A stretch of DNA of 25,360 bases from Chara braunii (Eukaryota > Streptophyta > Charophyceae > Charales > Characeae), in contig BFEA01000106.1 in NCBI GenBank assembly GCA_003427395.1, positions 724,797-750,156 on the forward strand, given 5' to 3'. The notes under the pieces are model-generated. The model worked only from the letters and a program-made list of their open reading frames with translations. It did no database searches and was not told the DNA's origin. The position numbers were made by a program, and so were the translations under genes. Below, one piece after another: positions 1 through 8,138 of this stretch (position 1 is its first letter; every line of letters starts with the position of its first letter).

Positions 1-245
1 TTTTTTTTTTTGGTTCTTCCATTTTTGTTTACAAACACAAAATATACAGATGGTTAACATCAAATATTTAATTTCCAACAGATGATCAACACATTACCAA
101 CATATTATCAACATGTAACCAACATAAGGCTCACATATCTATATCTACCAATGTTGACTTCCATCAGATGTCCTACAACCACATAAGAACCCCTATAAAA
201 AACAGTTGAAAAAATGGAACAAACACCAGATATACATACACCCCT
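1..245. other. AT-rich non-coding flank of element 1
   Basis: This stretch opens with a run of 12 T and is strongly AT-rich, with no convincing reading frame. Composition changes sharply at about 270-290, where GC-rich retroelement coding sequence begins. That marks either the point where element 1 was truncated or the edge of a later insertion. I see no LTR end or primer binding site in it. Confidence 0.6.
85..128. repeat. 11-bp tandem repeat, four units
   Basis: Four consecutive 11-bp units start at 85, 96, 107 and 118. They follow the pattern AYCAACAYRTW with two or three changes between neighbours. A looser fifth unit may precede them at about 74-84. It is a short AT-rich minisatellite with no evident coding role. 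Confidence 0.75.
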
Positions 246-689
246 ATGATAAACTTAGTAATTTTAAGGCTGTATTTTTTCTGTTGCCTCCGACCGGATG
301 AACTGTATATATCCGCTACGGAGGACAACATTCATTGTAAGGAGCGGATAACGAACGTGCCTATACAAGTGGGGCGGGTGCATTGTTTGTGCGACGCAAT
401 CGTATTGGATGTGCAGGTGTATGATGTTCTGCTAGGCATTCCATGGCAGGCGGCGGTCGGAGCACGAATGCACTTTGACAGCTGTAAGGTGGTGCTCACA
501 TCGGCCCACCCCAAACCACAAACGATACCGATGAGATTGGCGGTGCGTATGCGCACCCCGCCGGCGCCTCGAATCACTACGAAAGCCCATCAAATCAATA
601 TGATCCAATGCCTGTCACCAGGCGAAAATGAAACTTCATCGGAAACTGACGTGACCGATGTATCCGACCGATATCCAATCCAGGTTTAG
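246..689 (+). pseudogene. Retropepsin-like protease, C-terminal part only
   Basis: This is the tail of the aspartic protease that would cut the Gag-Pol polyprotein. The recognisable part is residues 45-85, with YDVLLGIPWQ (residues 59-68) followed by a GA..HFD segment. This matches the second half of clan AA retroelement proteases, where a YDVILG(M/I) strand is typical. The catalytic D-S/T-G lies upstream in the family and is absent here. The first 18 or so residues come from AT-rich sequence and are probably not part of the gene, so the start given is only the first ATG. A TAG at 687-689 ends the frame, but the same frame stays coding beyond it. The copy cannot give an active protease. Confidence 0.75.
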
Positions 690-1214
690 GATTGGTGGTG
701 CCATTCCTGGCGACGAGAACCCATGGAAATAGTTCGGAGCGAGTCCGATTGGTCGCACGCGTTCTCCTCCGTGGTGCAAGGAGAACCCCTGCTGAGGGTA
801 TTGCGAACAACTGACTTTTTGGAACCCCCTGCATCCTTATATCTTGGGACAGACCCCCTACCCGAAAGGTTTACGGAGCTTAGGGTGTTGTGCAATTTGA
901 CTTTTCGGCCTCCCAGGCCCCTACTTACGAACGCAAAAGTCGCCCTGCTCTTGAAGGAAGGGGTGTCGTTTCAACCCCGAACGAGGGAATATCGATGGAA
1001 GCCGAAGGAGCTGTTACAGGCCTTTTCAGTGGAACCCTCGGCTGAAACCGAGCTCGAGAACGACAGTGACATGGAAAATGGACCTATAAGCCCAGCAGAC
1101 AGTCAACTCATCGCGATCGTGCTTTCGACAAAAAAACGACAATTCGCTGTTTGGTGCCTCACCCGAAGCCAACGCGGCAGTCCCCACAGTTACGTCGACG
1201 ATCTCTCTCCCTGA
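690..1214 (+). pseudogene. Protease-RT connector of pol
   Basis: This runs in the same frame as the protease remnant, directly after its TAG stop; an in-frame ATG lies at 723. It has no domain I can name. It is moderately acidic and proline-rich, typical of the variable region between protease and RT in Ty3/gypsy polyproteins. The stretch just after it (1222-1416, a different frame) reads smoothly into RT, so about +1 nucleotide of frame change has happened here. The most likely place is around the seven-A run at 1130-1136, because the RT frame already gives plausible sequence from about 1140. I read it as decayed polyprotein, not an independent gene. Confidence 0.6.
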
Positions 1215-1221
1215 GGGAAAC

Positions 1222-2685
1222 GTGGACGTCCGGCTGCCGGCCCATGTGCCTGACGACTACAAGCGCCTTCTTTTGGCAGTTATACGGGCCTACCCAGAGG
1301 CTGTCAACATCCAAGACCACAATATAGGACTTACCTACCTGATCCAACACGCGATTGATACCGGTGATCGCGCCCCGATACATTGCCGACCGTACCTCTA
1401 TTCCCTAAAAGAAAGATAGTTGGCCTTGGAAAGGGTACGGGAGTTCGAGCAGTTGGGGTGGGTTGAACCATCGCTTGGACCATGGTCATTTCCCGTGGTC
1501 CTCGTGCCAAAACGAAACGGTTCAATCCGAGTGTGTATTGACTACCGCAAATTAAACGTTATTACTACCAAAGATGTCTATCCGCTGCCGCGGATTGACG
1601 ATCTGTCGGATGCTATCGGGTCCGCTTGGGTCTTTTCGAAGTTCGATATCCGACACGGTTTTCACCACGTCGCAGTCCGACTGGAAGACCGGCCCAAAAC
1701 CGCTTTTGTCCTGTTCGAGGGCACGTGGCAGTGGATCCGGTGTCCCATGGGAATTTGCAACGCCCCTGCAATGTTCCAGCGGGCCATGAATATGGCCTTC
1801 GCCGAGTTCGTTAGCAAAACCCGTTTGACACAGCCGTTGATAAATTTCTGTGTGATTGTGTACATGGATGACATTTTGGTATTTTCCAAAACCTACGAAT
1901 ACCATGTGGAACATATCGAATGGGTGTTGCATGCGTTGAAAGATGCGGGGTTCAAAGTGGCTCTGGAGAAAAGCGAGTTTTTTCTGTCAGAAATTTCCTT
2001 TTTGGGGTACGTCGTTACAGTCGAGGGACTGAAACCTGATCCCAGGAAGGTAGCCGCGGTCCGAGAAGCCCCGGCCCCGGTCACGCTCACTCAGGTTCGA
2101 GCCTTCCTAGGGCTGGCTTCTTATTATCGACGCTTCATTAGGGGCTTTGCCTGCCTCGCCAAGCCGCTGACAAACCTGCTGAAGAATGAGGAGCAGCTGA
2201 TCTGGACACCGGAATGCGAGGCGGCTTTTCAGGCACTCAAGGAGACTCTGACGTCGGCGCCCGTGCTAGCGCGTCCCGATCTGACAAGACAGTTTGCGCT
2301 ACATACCGATTGGCAGCCGCAGGCGATATCGGCGGTGCTGACTCAACAAGGAACGGATGGAAGGGAGCACGCCATCGAGTATGCGTCGAAAACGCTAAGC
2401 CAGGCGCAATCAAACTACGAGGCGTGCAAGGGTGAGTGTTTGGCGGTGGTGTGGGGGGTTCAGCAGTTTCGACCGTATCTGTACGGCCAGAAGTTTGTGC
2501 TCGTAACGGATTATCAGCCATTGCTGTCGTTGCGGAACAACACGGACTACACAAGTACCTTGGGAAGGTGGGCGGTGAGATTGCAGGACTACGACTTCGA
2601 CATCCGCCACCGTGCCACCAGGCAGCACGGGAACGCCGACGGTCTAACGCGCCTCCAGCCGCCGAACAAGAGTCCCGCGAACTAA
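1222..2685 (+). pseudogene. Reverse transcriptase and RNase H of element 1
   Basis: The enzyme copies element RNA into DNA and degrades the RNA strand. RT begins near 1380 with the PYxYS...ER segment, is interrupted by a TAG at 1417-1419, and continues in the same frame to 2685. Counting from codon 1420, it shows IRVCIDYRKLN (residues 36-46), YPLPRIDDL (54-62), catalytic Asp76 in KFDI, and YMDD at 148-151. The connection domain (FLGLASYYRRFI, 230-240) leads to RNase H with Asp297, Glu339, Asp364 and Asp407. All expected catalytic acids are therefore present, although the usual TDAS at the first RNase H strand reads TDWQ. The only break in this half is the TAG. A stop at 2683 separates it from the integrase frame. 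Assignment to Ty3/gypsy is firm; the lineage is not resolved. Confidence 0.93.
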
Positions 2686-2743
2686 AGGCTCATCCCGTGG
2701 AAGTCGATTTCGCCTTCGGCGGGACCCGGCTACGGGGAGGTGA

Positions 2744-4018
2744 ATGCCCTCCGCAAGGGTACTGCAGCAATCGGAGATGGCGATCTCCCATGAGGAGACC
2801 GCCACCCCTTCGCCCCTTCCCTATTCTTTAACCCCCTCTCCTGACCTTGACTCCCCTCCGAGCACGCCTTCCGAAATCTGTTTCTTCTGCACCTTGCCCA
2901 TGATGTCGGACGGGAGAGATCCTCCTCTCGAGGGACCTAGCTTTCTTCCCTGGGTACAATGTAGCCAATGTCACATCGTCCGGTCCCATGGGAATTGTGT
3001 CCGGTACCGGAATGAGAAAAGTTGGAACTGTCCCAACTGTCGAACGGACCACGTATCTACGGAAAAATGGTATCTAGAAGCCAGAACGGCAGACGGATTT
3101 TTGCTAAGTGTCCGCCGAGCGGAAGTCTGGACGAATCTTTTGCTATTACGAAGACTGATAGGCGACCCGCTGACGAAACTTACCAAGGCTGAACGGCGAC
3201 GTGTCACGAAACGGGCGCACGATTACCGCTGGCAGGGATCCGTCCTTCAAAAACAAAAAGACGATGACGTCGACGGATTTAGTTGGCTGACGGTTTCACA
3301 CCCACTGGCCAAGTTCAATTGGACACGAGCCACCCACGAGGAGGATGCGGTCCACTTTGCAGTCAAATACACGGAAAAAGCAATAGAGAAAAACGGATGG
3401 TACTGGTCGGGAATCCGGGAAGATCTGAAATACATCGTCCGGACTTGCCCGGCCTGTGCGGCCGATAAGGCGCCGATACAGATGCCCCGTACAATAGTGC
3501 CTACTCGGGTAGAGCGCCCCTTCCAAAGGGTCAGTATTGATACGACGGACATCAACGTGCCGAGAGGTCTTGTTGATCAAGGAGGACTCAATGTTCTTCT
3601 TGTAGCCGTAGATCATTTTTCGAAATGGATCGAAGCGTATCCCATGACCAGCCGGAACTCACAGGAAGTAGCCTGGTACATTAATCGTTTTTTGTGCATG
3701 CACTTGGACGTAGAAGAGATACATATGGACAATGGATCCGAATTCCAAGGGGAAGTAGAGCGACATCTTGTAAGGGAAGACGTTAGGATTTCGTACTCCC
3801 AAGGGCACTGGCCTCAAGCCAATGGGCTCGTAGAGAACGCCAACCGAATGATCAAAACTGCACTTAGACGGAATATCACGGCAGGTGATACCAAACCCTG
3901 GCCTATCACAGTCGACCACATTTTGGCCGTCTATCGGGCTACTCCCCATGGGAGCACCGGGGTGTCCCCGTTCCAACTGAGAACCAATATGTTCCCTGAG
4001 TGCAGTTGTCACCTCTAG
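2744..4018 (+). pseudogene. PHD finger plus integrase (zinc and DDE core) of element 1
   Basis: Integrase inserts the cDNA into the host genome. Residues 1-45 are Pro/Ser-rich. Residues 46-99 form a PHD-type finger (separate entry). Residues 198-238 are the HHCC zinc domain: His198, His204, Cys235, Cys238, with GWYWSGI at 218-224. The catalytic core has Asp266, Asp329 in HMDNGSEF and Glu364 in NGLVE, a D-34-E spacing, one less than the usual 35. The ATG at 2744 directly follows an in-frame TGA (2741-2743), and RNase H ends 58 nt upstream in another frame. So the segment is either a frameshifted part of one polyprotein or, less likely, a separately started protein. The frame ends at 4018 while the C-terminal module continues in the next frame from about 4000, so it is broken. 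Confidence 0.9.
2879..3040 (+). other. PHD-type zinc finger in front of integrase
   Basis: Eight zinc ligands sit in the order C4-H-C3: Cys46, Cys49, Cys73, Cys76, His82, Cys85, Cys96 and Cys99 of the 2744-4018 frame. The spacing is C-x2-C-x23-C-x2-C-x5-H-x2-C-x10-C-x2-C. WVQCSQC and SWNCPNC fit the PHD habit of a hydrophobic residue before the second pair and an aromatic two residues before the last pair. In host proteins PHD fingers read histone H3 tails. The loop before the last pair is short for a PHD, so a divergent or RING-like variant is possible. All ligands survive although the element is decayed. Confidence 0.8.
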
Positions 4019-4545
4019 TGGGTACGAAAGTTAGAGTGACCCGGGCCCAACACAAGGACAAGGCCCAGCATTACCTGGATCTGATGGCCCGGACCTATCC
4101 CGCGTTAGCCCGAAGACGACAAAGGGCCGTGGATCTGACGCATCAACGGCAGATCCGGGATTATGAGAACCGACACGCGACAGCGGGACCGATGCCCCGT
4201 TATGAAATCGGGGACTTGGTGCAGGTACGAAAATCTGCGCGTTCCTCCAAGATCCACCCACGCTATACCGGCATTTACGAGGTGACGGAAGTTGGCGCAC
4301 GAGGACAGCACTCCGTGAAGCTGGTCCCCCGACATAGCACGCAGGCCAGGACGCTTACGAGACACGCGGCGGCTCTTCGACAATTTTGGCCATCTTCGGG
4401 CCGCGAATCGGCTCTTGCCCCTTCCGAGCCTTTGTCCTCTCTCTCCTCCTCTCCTTCTTCGTCTTCTTCTTCTTCCCGATCTGCCTCGTCCCTTGGTGCT
4501 GAGAGTCTCAGGGAGCAGGATGAACCATCGCCAGCCGGAGCATGA
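4000..4545 (+). pseudogene. Integrase C-terminal module with Ser-rich tail
   Basis: This is the DNA-binding tail of the element 1 integrase, shifted one frame against the catalytic core; the two frames overlap at 4000-4018. Residues 65-105 contain GDLVQVRK, then PRYTGIYEVTEV and a VKLV strand, which is the GPY/F-like small beta-barrel layout of Ty3/gypsy integrases. Residues 140-165 are a serine-rich low-complexity tail encoded by a pyrimidine-rich stretch. I see no chromodomain, which many plant Ty3/gypsy integrases carry at this point; the PHD finger at the other end may take over the same role. The TGA at 4543 lies inside the next frame (orfA), giving a 26-nt overlap. Confidence 0.8.
4435..4518 (+). 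promoter_or_regulatory. Possible splice acceptor just upstream of orfA
   Basis: A long C/T tract (about 4435-4490) is followed by CAG/G candidates, the last at 4516-4518, one base before the orfA ATG at 4520. This is the layout of a 3' splice site that could make a subgenomic RNA for the downstream frames, as env-type genes of some retroelements use. The tract also encodes the Ser-rich tail, so it may be no more than coding sequence. No matching donor can be pinned down because the 5' part of the element is missing. Confidence 0.3.
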
Positions 4546-5068
4546 GCCCCTCGAGCACTTCCAGACGCCGCTTGCAGATTGCTTGTTGCGGCACCAGTTC
4601 AATGAGGAAAGGCAGTTGCGATACGACATTCAGCAGGTGAACGTGCCAGCGCCCGGGGTTGCTGATCTGGCGGCATACTCGTTACTTTGTGATCGGTTGA
4701 CGTATGTGGGGGTGTACGTGGATGTGACGCAGTTGCCTGGGCGGGAGATGACTCGAGTGTTCATAGAGTTCCGCGCGCTCCAGGTGGCACCTAACTTCGT
4801 GCATAGCGTCGCCACCTTTATCGGAGACCTGACGATCCTGCCGCAGCCGAATCAGGAGCCGGCACGAAGCTTTGTGCGCGAATACGCAGTGCAGGCGGCG
4901 AGATCAGTGGCCAGAGTGCAAGGACTGGGAGGACACCGATTCACAGCCCAGGAAGCTCTGTTACGCAGGGCAGCAGACGGACCAATTGCGTTGGTGCCAC
5001 AGCTCCCTGCGCTTCTTCCTCCCGCCGCCCCTCTCAACATCCAAGCTATTCCCCCTGCCTCGTACTAA
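4520..5068 (+). CDS. orfA: unrecognised protein downstream of integrase (182 aa)
   Basis: I do not recognise this family. The chosen ATG (4520) lies in the end of the integrase frame, and the frame runs without interruption to TAA at 5066-5068. The layout suggests a compact alpha/beta domain. It has a beta-like stretch around RYDIQQVNV (residues 34-42), a helix from about 47 to 60, beta-like stretches around YVGVYVDV and TRVFIEFRAL, and a helix through FVHSVATFIGDL. A Gln/Ala/Arg-rich helical region and a Pro/Ala/Leu-rich tail follow. There is no signal peptide, no membrane segment and no Cys pattern, so it does not look like an envelope glycoprotein. orfB and orfC show the same order of strands and helices, which points to a duplicated module. 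It is the only frame of the element that is still intact over its full length. Confidence 0.6.
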   Translation: MNHRQPEHEPLEHFQTPLADCLLRHQFNEERQLRYDIQQVNVPAPGVADLAAYSLLCDRLTYVGVYVDVTQLPGREMTRVFIEFRALQVAPNFVHSVATFIGDLTILPQPNQEPARSFVREYAVQAARSVARVQGLGGHRFTAQEALLRRAADGPIALVPQLPALLPPAAPLNIQAIPPASY

Positions 5069-5071
5069 ATG
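5066..5071 (+). other. orfA stop directly joined to orfB start (TAAATG)
   Basis: The TAA of orfA is immediately followed by an in-frame ATG for orfB, so the two frames are one continuous register separated by a single stop codon. This could be a stop-start junction, or a nonsense mutation splitting what was one polyprotein. Confidence 0.6.
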
Positions 5072-6060
5072 CCTCCCTTTTTCTCTTACACCACTCTCCC
5101 CTATCAACTCACGGAGGGCCCTTATCCTATGCGCGAGTTCTCGAGTTCTCGAGGTATTTGGTGGAGCTGACTGACGTGGAGCCGCTGCCCTTCGCAGACG
5201 AAGACGCGTGGGAGTTGCACCGCGCGCTATATAAGTCGGTGGTGTTGGGGATGTTCCGGTTCTTCATGGAGCACGAAGACCACTGCATCGGGGAGCACTT
5301 CGTCGTCTATTACGTCATCACGCAGCCCAAGCCGGCGCAGAAGGAGGGGACGGTGGCGTTGTACCTCTTTGCCCGCTTCCAGACGACCGATCCGGGATTG
5401 TTGGAGCTCATACATCTTGAACTCCTATCCATTGCGCAAGTGATCGCGAGCGAGGAAGAGGAGATCCAGCCACGATTGCGGACGGCGGCTGCCCCACGGA
5501 GAACGTACAACGAGGTCGTCATCCCAGATTACATTGCGCAGCGTGAGGAGAGGTTGGAGGAATTCCCTAAGGAAAAGCCGTTGCGACCTCCCTCGTCGTA
5601 TCCCAGACCTGCGCCGCCAAAGGCCCCCAAGAAGACGCCGAAGAGGAAGAGGCGCCACCCATCGCCAGGAGCGCAAGGCAGTCGAATCAATGGCGGCGAG
5701 GAGGTGGTTCAGCCCGTGCACGCGCGGAATCCCGACTCTGTGCCTGTGAGGGCGGCGACGCTTGTTAAGGAGACGGTCGTGCCATCGCCGCCCCTCCCGC
5801 GCGTACCCGATCTCAATCTCGATGGAGCCGGGCCATCAGCCGCAGCAGCCGGAGGAGGAAGCCAAATGGGATTACCGGATCCTGTATCCAGAACCCCCGT
5901 CCTCGCGGGACCTTTCCGCTTCCGCCAGCCACCCCGAAGTGCCCCGATCATTGACATTAGCAGTTCCTCCGAGCCGGACGGTCCACCCGACAGAGGTGGA
6001 TTTCATGGTGGAGCCCACCACCATCAGGCTCGAGGCCATTGCGGGGGCACTGCGCCCTGA
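5069..6060 (+). pseudogene. orfB: unrecognised protein with NLS-like and SIM-like motifs
   Basis: No known family is evident. The frame opens at ATG 5069, is thrown off by an 8-bp tandem duplication at 5135-5150, and then continues from 5152 to TGA at 6058. Counting residues from codon 5158, positions 1-100 repeat the orfA-like layout: a strand, a helix (EDAWELHRALYKSVVLGMF), strands (EHFVVYYVIT, TVALYLFARF) and a helix (LLELIHLELLSIAQVI). Residues 130-210 are Pro-rich and basic, with KKTPKRKRR at 158-166, a strong nuclear-localisation-like cluster. Near the end IIDISSSSEPD (264-274) fits a SUMO-interaction motif: a hydrophobic core followed by serines and acids. The protein is therefore predicted to be nuclear. 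No integrase, RT or envelope feature is visible. Confidence 0.5.
5135..5150 (+). repeat. 8-bp tandem duplication that shifts orfB
   Basis: GAGTTCTC occurs twice in direct succession (5135-5142 and 5143-5150). The reading frame from ATG 5069 and the long frame from 5152 onward differ by exactly the shift that one extra 8-bp unit causes. Replication slippage after the element lost function is the simplest explanation. Confidence 0.8.
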
Positions 6061-6451
6061 TCCGGCATGGGAGCCATATCTGACCCCCTCTTTTCAAGGG
6101 TGTATCGCGGCGATGCTGGCGGGGACGCTCATCTACGAGACCGGGTAGCGTCCCAATGTGATGTATCACTTCCTTGTCTTCACAGCGTAGAAGCGGGAGC
6201 GGCGGCCCTACACCGAGACTCATCTGGTGATGACGGGTCCCGGACCCCGATCGGTGAGCAAACGGGTGGTGCGAGCGGTGGCGGATCTGGCGCCACGTGT
6301 CCTGTCTCATGTGCCGGGGGCCTTTCTCTATCCCTCGTTCGTCCAGCACCACTTCCACGAGGAGGACGCGCCGACGACTCCCGCGGCAATGGCCGCTTTC
6401 CTTCCCCCTATTCCGCCCCCTCTTAATCCCGACATCGATCACTTCCTTTGA
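6005..6451 (+). pseudogene. orfC: third frame of the module, interrupted by two TAG
   Basis: I do not recognise the family. The frame can start at ATG 6005, or at 5822 if a longer proline-rich leader is used; either start overlaps the end of orfB. It has TAG stops at 6146-6148 and 6188-6190, and the same frame continues to the TGA ending at 6451. The order is again strand-like RLEAIAGAL, helix-like PSFQGCIAAMLAGTLIYE, strand MYHFLVF, strand THLVM, and helix SVSKRVVRAVADLAPRV, parallel to orfB. Both stops could come from single transitions. The tail is Pro-rich (AAFLPPIPPPLNPD). The resemblance to orfA and orfB lies mainly in layout, not in identical residues. Confidence 0.45.
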
Positions 6452-6588
6452 TCACCCTCGCCTGCTTCTCCTTTTTTCTCTCCTTCTCTTTCTCTTCATC
6501 GTCTTCTTCTCCTATGCCCAAAGTTCGCGCGTCGAGACGCGCTGTACAAAAAAAAATATATATTAGATTTTCATAGGACTAATTACCA
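6452..6588. other. Pyrimidine-rich then AT-rich spacer after orfC
   Basis: About 6455-6515 is almost pure C/T on the + strand, followed by a nine-A run and an ATATATAT stretch (6548-6564). A polypurine tract priming + strand cDNA would need purines on this strand, so this is not a normal 3' PPT. I see no clear LTR start. Confidence 0.4.
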
Positions 6589-6720
6589 ATCGGGCCAGTT
6601 AACGATGAAGGGGCCGCCCGATCGGATGTATAACACGAGGGAGACGACCGACGATGCGAAATGCATCAAAGTAGAGTAGGAGATGATCGGGCCAGCTGAC
6701 GATGAAGAGGTCGCCCGAGC
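6589..6720. repeat. 35-bp direct repeat, two copies 97 bp apart
   Basis: Copies at 6589-6623 and 6686-6720 match at about 30 of 35 positions; both begin ATCGGGCCAG and end with a CGCCCGA block. Four of the five differences are transitions. Repeated elements of this size upstream of a TATA box are common in LTR U3 regions, but the function here is unknown. Confidence 0.75.
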
Positions 6721-7382
6721 ATCCAAAATATGATGACATCAGCAGTCGGGAGACTACTAATTTTTCGGAACCCCCTGCGCATAACAGATGTGATGAGCTC
6801 AGACCCGTACCGCGCGGCTTGCCGTATCCCTGAGGAAAAATCCCCCGGAAGCCCCGAAGTACGGATGCGAACAAAAAGGGGTTTTTTCTTTCTTTTTACT
6901 TTTGTTTTCTTTTTGAAACGACTTTTTCACTTTTCTTTGGTTAATAACTCCCGCGCGGGCGAATACCGGCCGCGGTATGAAAACCAAGAAACGGTTTCGG
7001 TTGGGACTTTTTGAATTTTTGCGCGCGCGCGCCTAAGCTCCGACTTCTTCACGCGCCTCGCACCCCCGTGTCTTGCTTTGCATCCTCGCGCCATCTTCCT
7101 TTCTTGCTGCGAGCGTTTTCCCCATGCAGGACTCTTCGTCTTTCCCTACGCCCAGCTCGATCCCCACCCCGTCTTCCTCCGCGAGTCAATGGCTGCGTAC
7201 TTGGGATGCGCGGATCAATGTGGAAGGCGAAAAGGCGCACCACTTGAACGAACACCCCAATCACGCCTGACCATGCGACTCCGCGGAACACCCCTTCCGA
7301 AACCCTTCACCCTTCTTCTGTCCTGCTCGTCTACAACCGGCGCTGCCCTCACCTCGCGTTGACAACCCGCCGCCTCCCACGC
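6721..7382. other. Non-coding sequence upstream of the TATA box
   Basis: No coding region is supported. It holds a T-rich stretch (about 6880-6945), an alternating GC run at 7021-7032 that could favour Z-DNA, and C/T-rich sequence from about 7040 to 7180. It is compatible with promoter or LTR U3 sequence. Confidence 0.4.
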
Positions 7383-7389
7383 TATAAAT
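7383..7389 (+). promoter_or_regulatory. TATA box
   Basis: TATAAAT lies in a GC-rich context and is followed by C/T-rich sequence about 25-35 bp downstream, a usual initiator setting. A start near 7410-7420 is inferred. A 15-codon upstream frame (7432-7479) comes next, then a strong splice donor. Either the LTR of element 1 or an unrelated gene could own this promoter. Confidence 0.5.
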
Positions 7390-7536
7390 TGTCGCAACCC
7401 CCTCCTCTCCTCCTCTTTGATCTCGGCTGCAATGCTGCGCGAGCTATGCGCGAACGTCCGCGATGCTGAACAGGCTTGACGAGCCCAAGTGACGGGCGGA
7501 GTGACGACGTGGGTCGGGCTTAGCGATAGACTCGAG

Positions 7537-7903
7537 GTAAGCCAGCTGGAGGGATTGAGCAGTGGTGGAGATCGGACAGGGTCTTGTGGCTATGGTGGTT
7601 GGTGGTCCTTGGGAAGTTTGCGGTTGCGCCTGAGGGCGTCAGCCAATTGGAAACTTTTGTGTACAACGAAACTCGCTTTTTCTCCATTGTTGCTCTGTCT
7701 CCGTGAGATGTATGCAACGTCTAGTCGAGTGGGTAATCGGTTGTATGCATGGGAGTGAGTCGCGGTGAGATGGTCTGTGAAGGGGTGTGAGTCTGCGTAT
7801 GCATGTATGTGGTCCTTGGGTATTGCGTGGCGATTGTCTGCCTGGATGCATGATTAAGTCGGCCATCGTACCTCTTTCTTCTTTTGCCTCATTCCTTTGG
7901 TAG
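7537..7903 (+). other. Possible 5' leader intron
   Basis: The donor CTCGAG/GTAAGC at 7537 is close to consensus. The best acceptor downstream is at 7902-7903, after a tract of T and C (about 7872-7895) ending in GGTAG. The implied intron is 367 nt and would join a leader from the TATA box to the ORF region after 7904. No RNA evidence exists here, and other acceptors are possible. Confidence 0.4.
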
Positions 7904-8138
7904 TTTCGTTGCTCGATCGCGTAGGGCGAGGGCCTTAGCGTACTGAAGGGATCCCTCCCGTCCTGCGCGCTCGAGTCGGAGTCCCGCGGCGCCGACGTCT
8001 GACGTGGCGCATCACTGTTGAGGACCGGAGACGTTCGCTGTGCCCGCTGAAGGTGGTTAGCGAACGGCTCCGCCTCTCCTTCGGACCCCTCTGGTTGAGT
8101 GGTGTCAAACCCGAGAGAGAGACGTTGTCACTCTTTGT

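Larger units (their letters stand above)
270..6451 (+). mobile_element. 5'-truncated Ty3/gypsy retrotransposon (element 1)
   Basis: The order protease, RT, RNase H, integrase on one strand is the Ty3/gypsy order; Ty1/copia elements put integrase before RT. The copy lacks gag, the protease active site and a 5' LTR. It is defective: there are stops at 687, 1212, 1417, 2683 and 4016, and the frame changes near 1130-1200, 2690-2744 and 4000-4016. Three further frames follow integrase, which is unusual. The 3' boundary is not visible: the last supported coding codon ends at 6451, and the repeat and promoter-like sequence to about 7500 could be its LTR. With no second LTR in the window I cannot prove this. 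Confidence 0.85.

Noticed and set aside
1130-1137. A AAA AAC slippery heptamer as a programmed -1 frameshift site between protease connector and RT
   Set aside because: The RT frame lies +1 of the connector frame, so a -1 slip would not reach it. A simple indel in the A run is more likely.
4105-4629. 174-codon minus-strand frame opposite the integrase tail
   Set aside because: It mirrors the Ser-rich coding region, giving Arg-rich sequence; it is a shadow of the + strand frame.
4520-6451. Envelope glycoprotein gene
   Set aside because: The position fits, but none of the three frames has a signal peptide, a membrane-spanning segment, a furin-type site or a Cys pattern.
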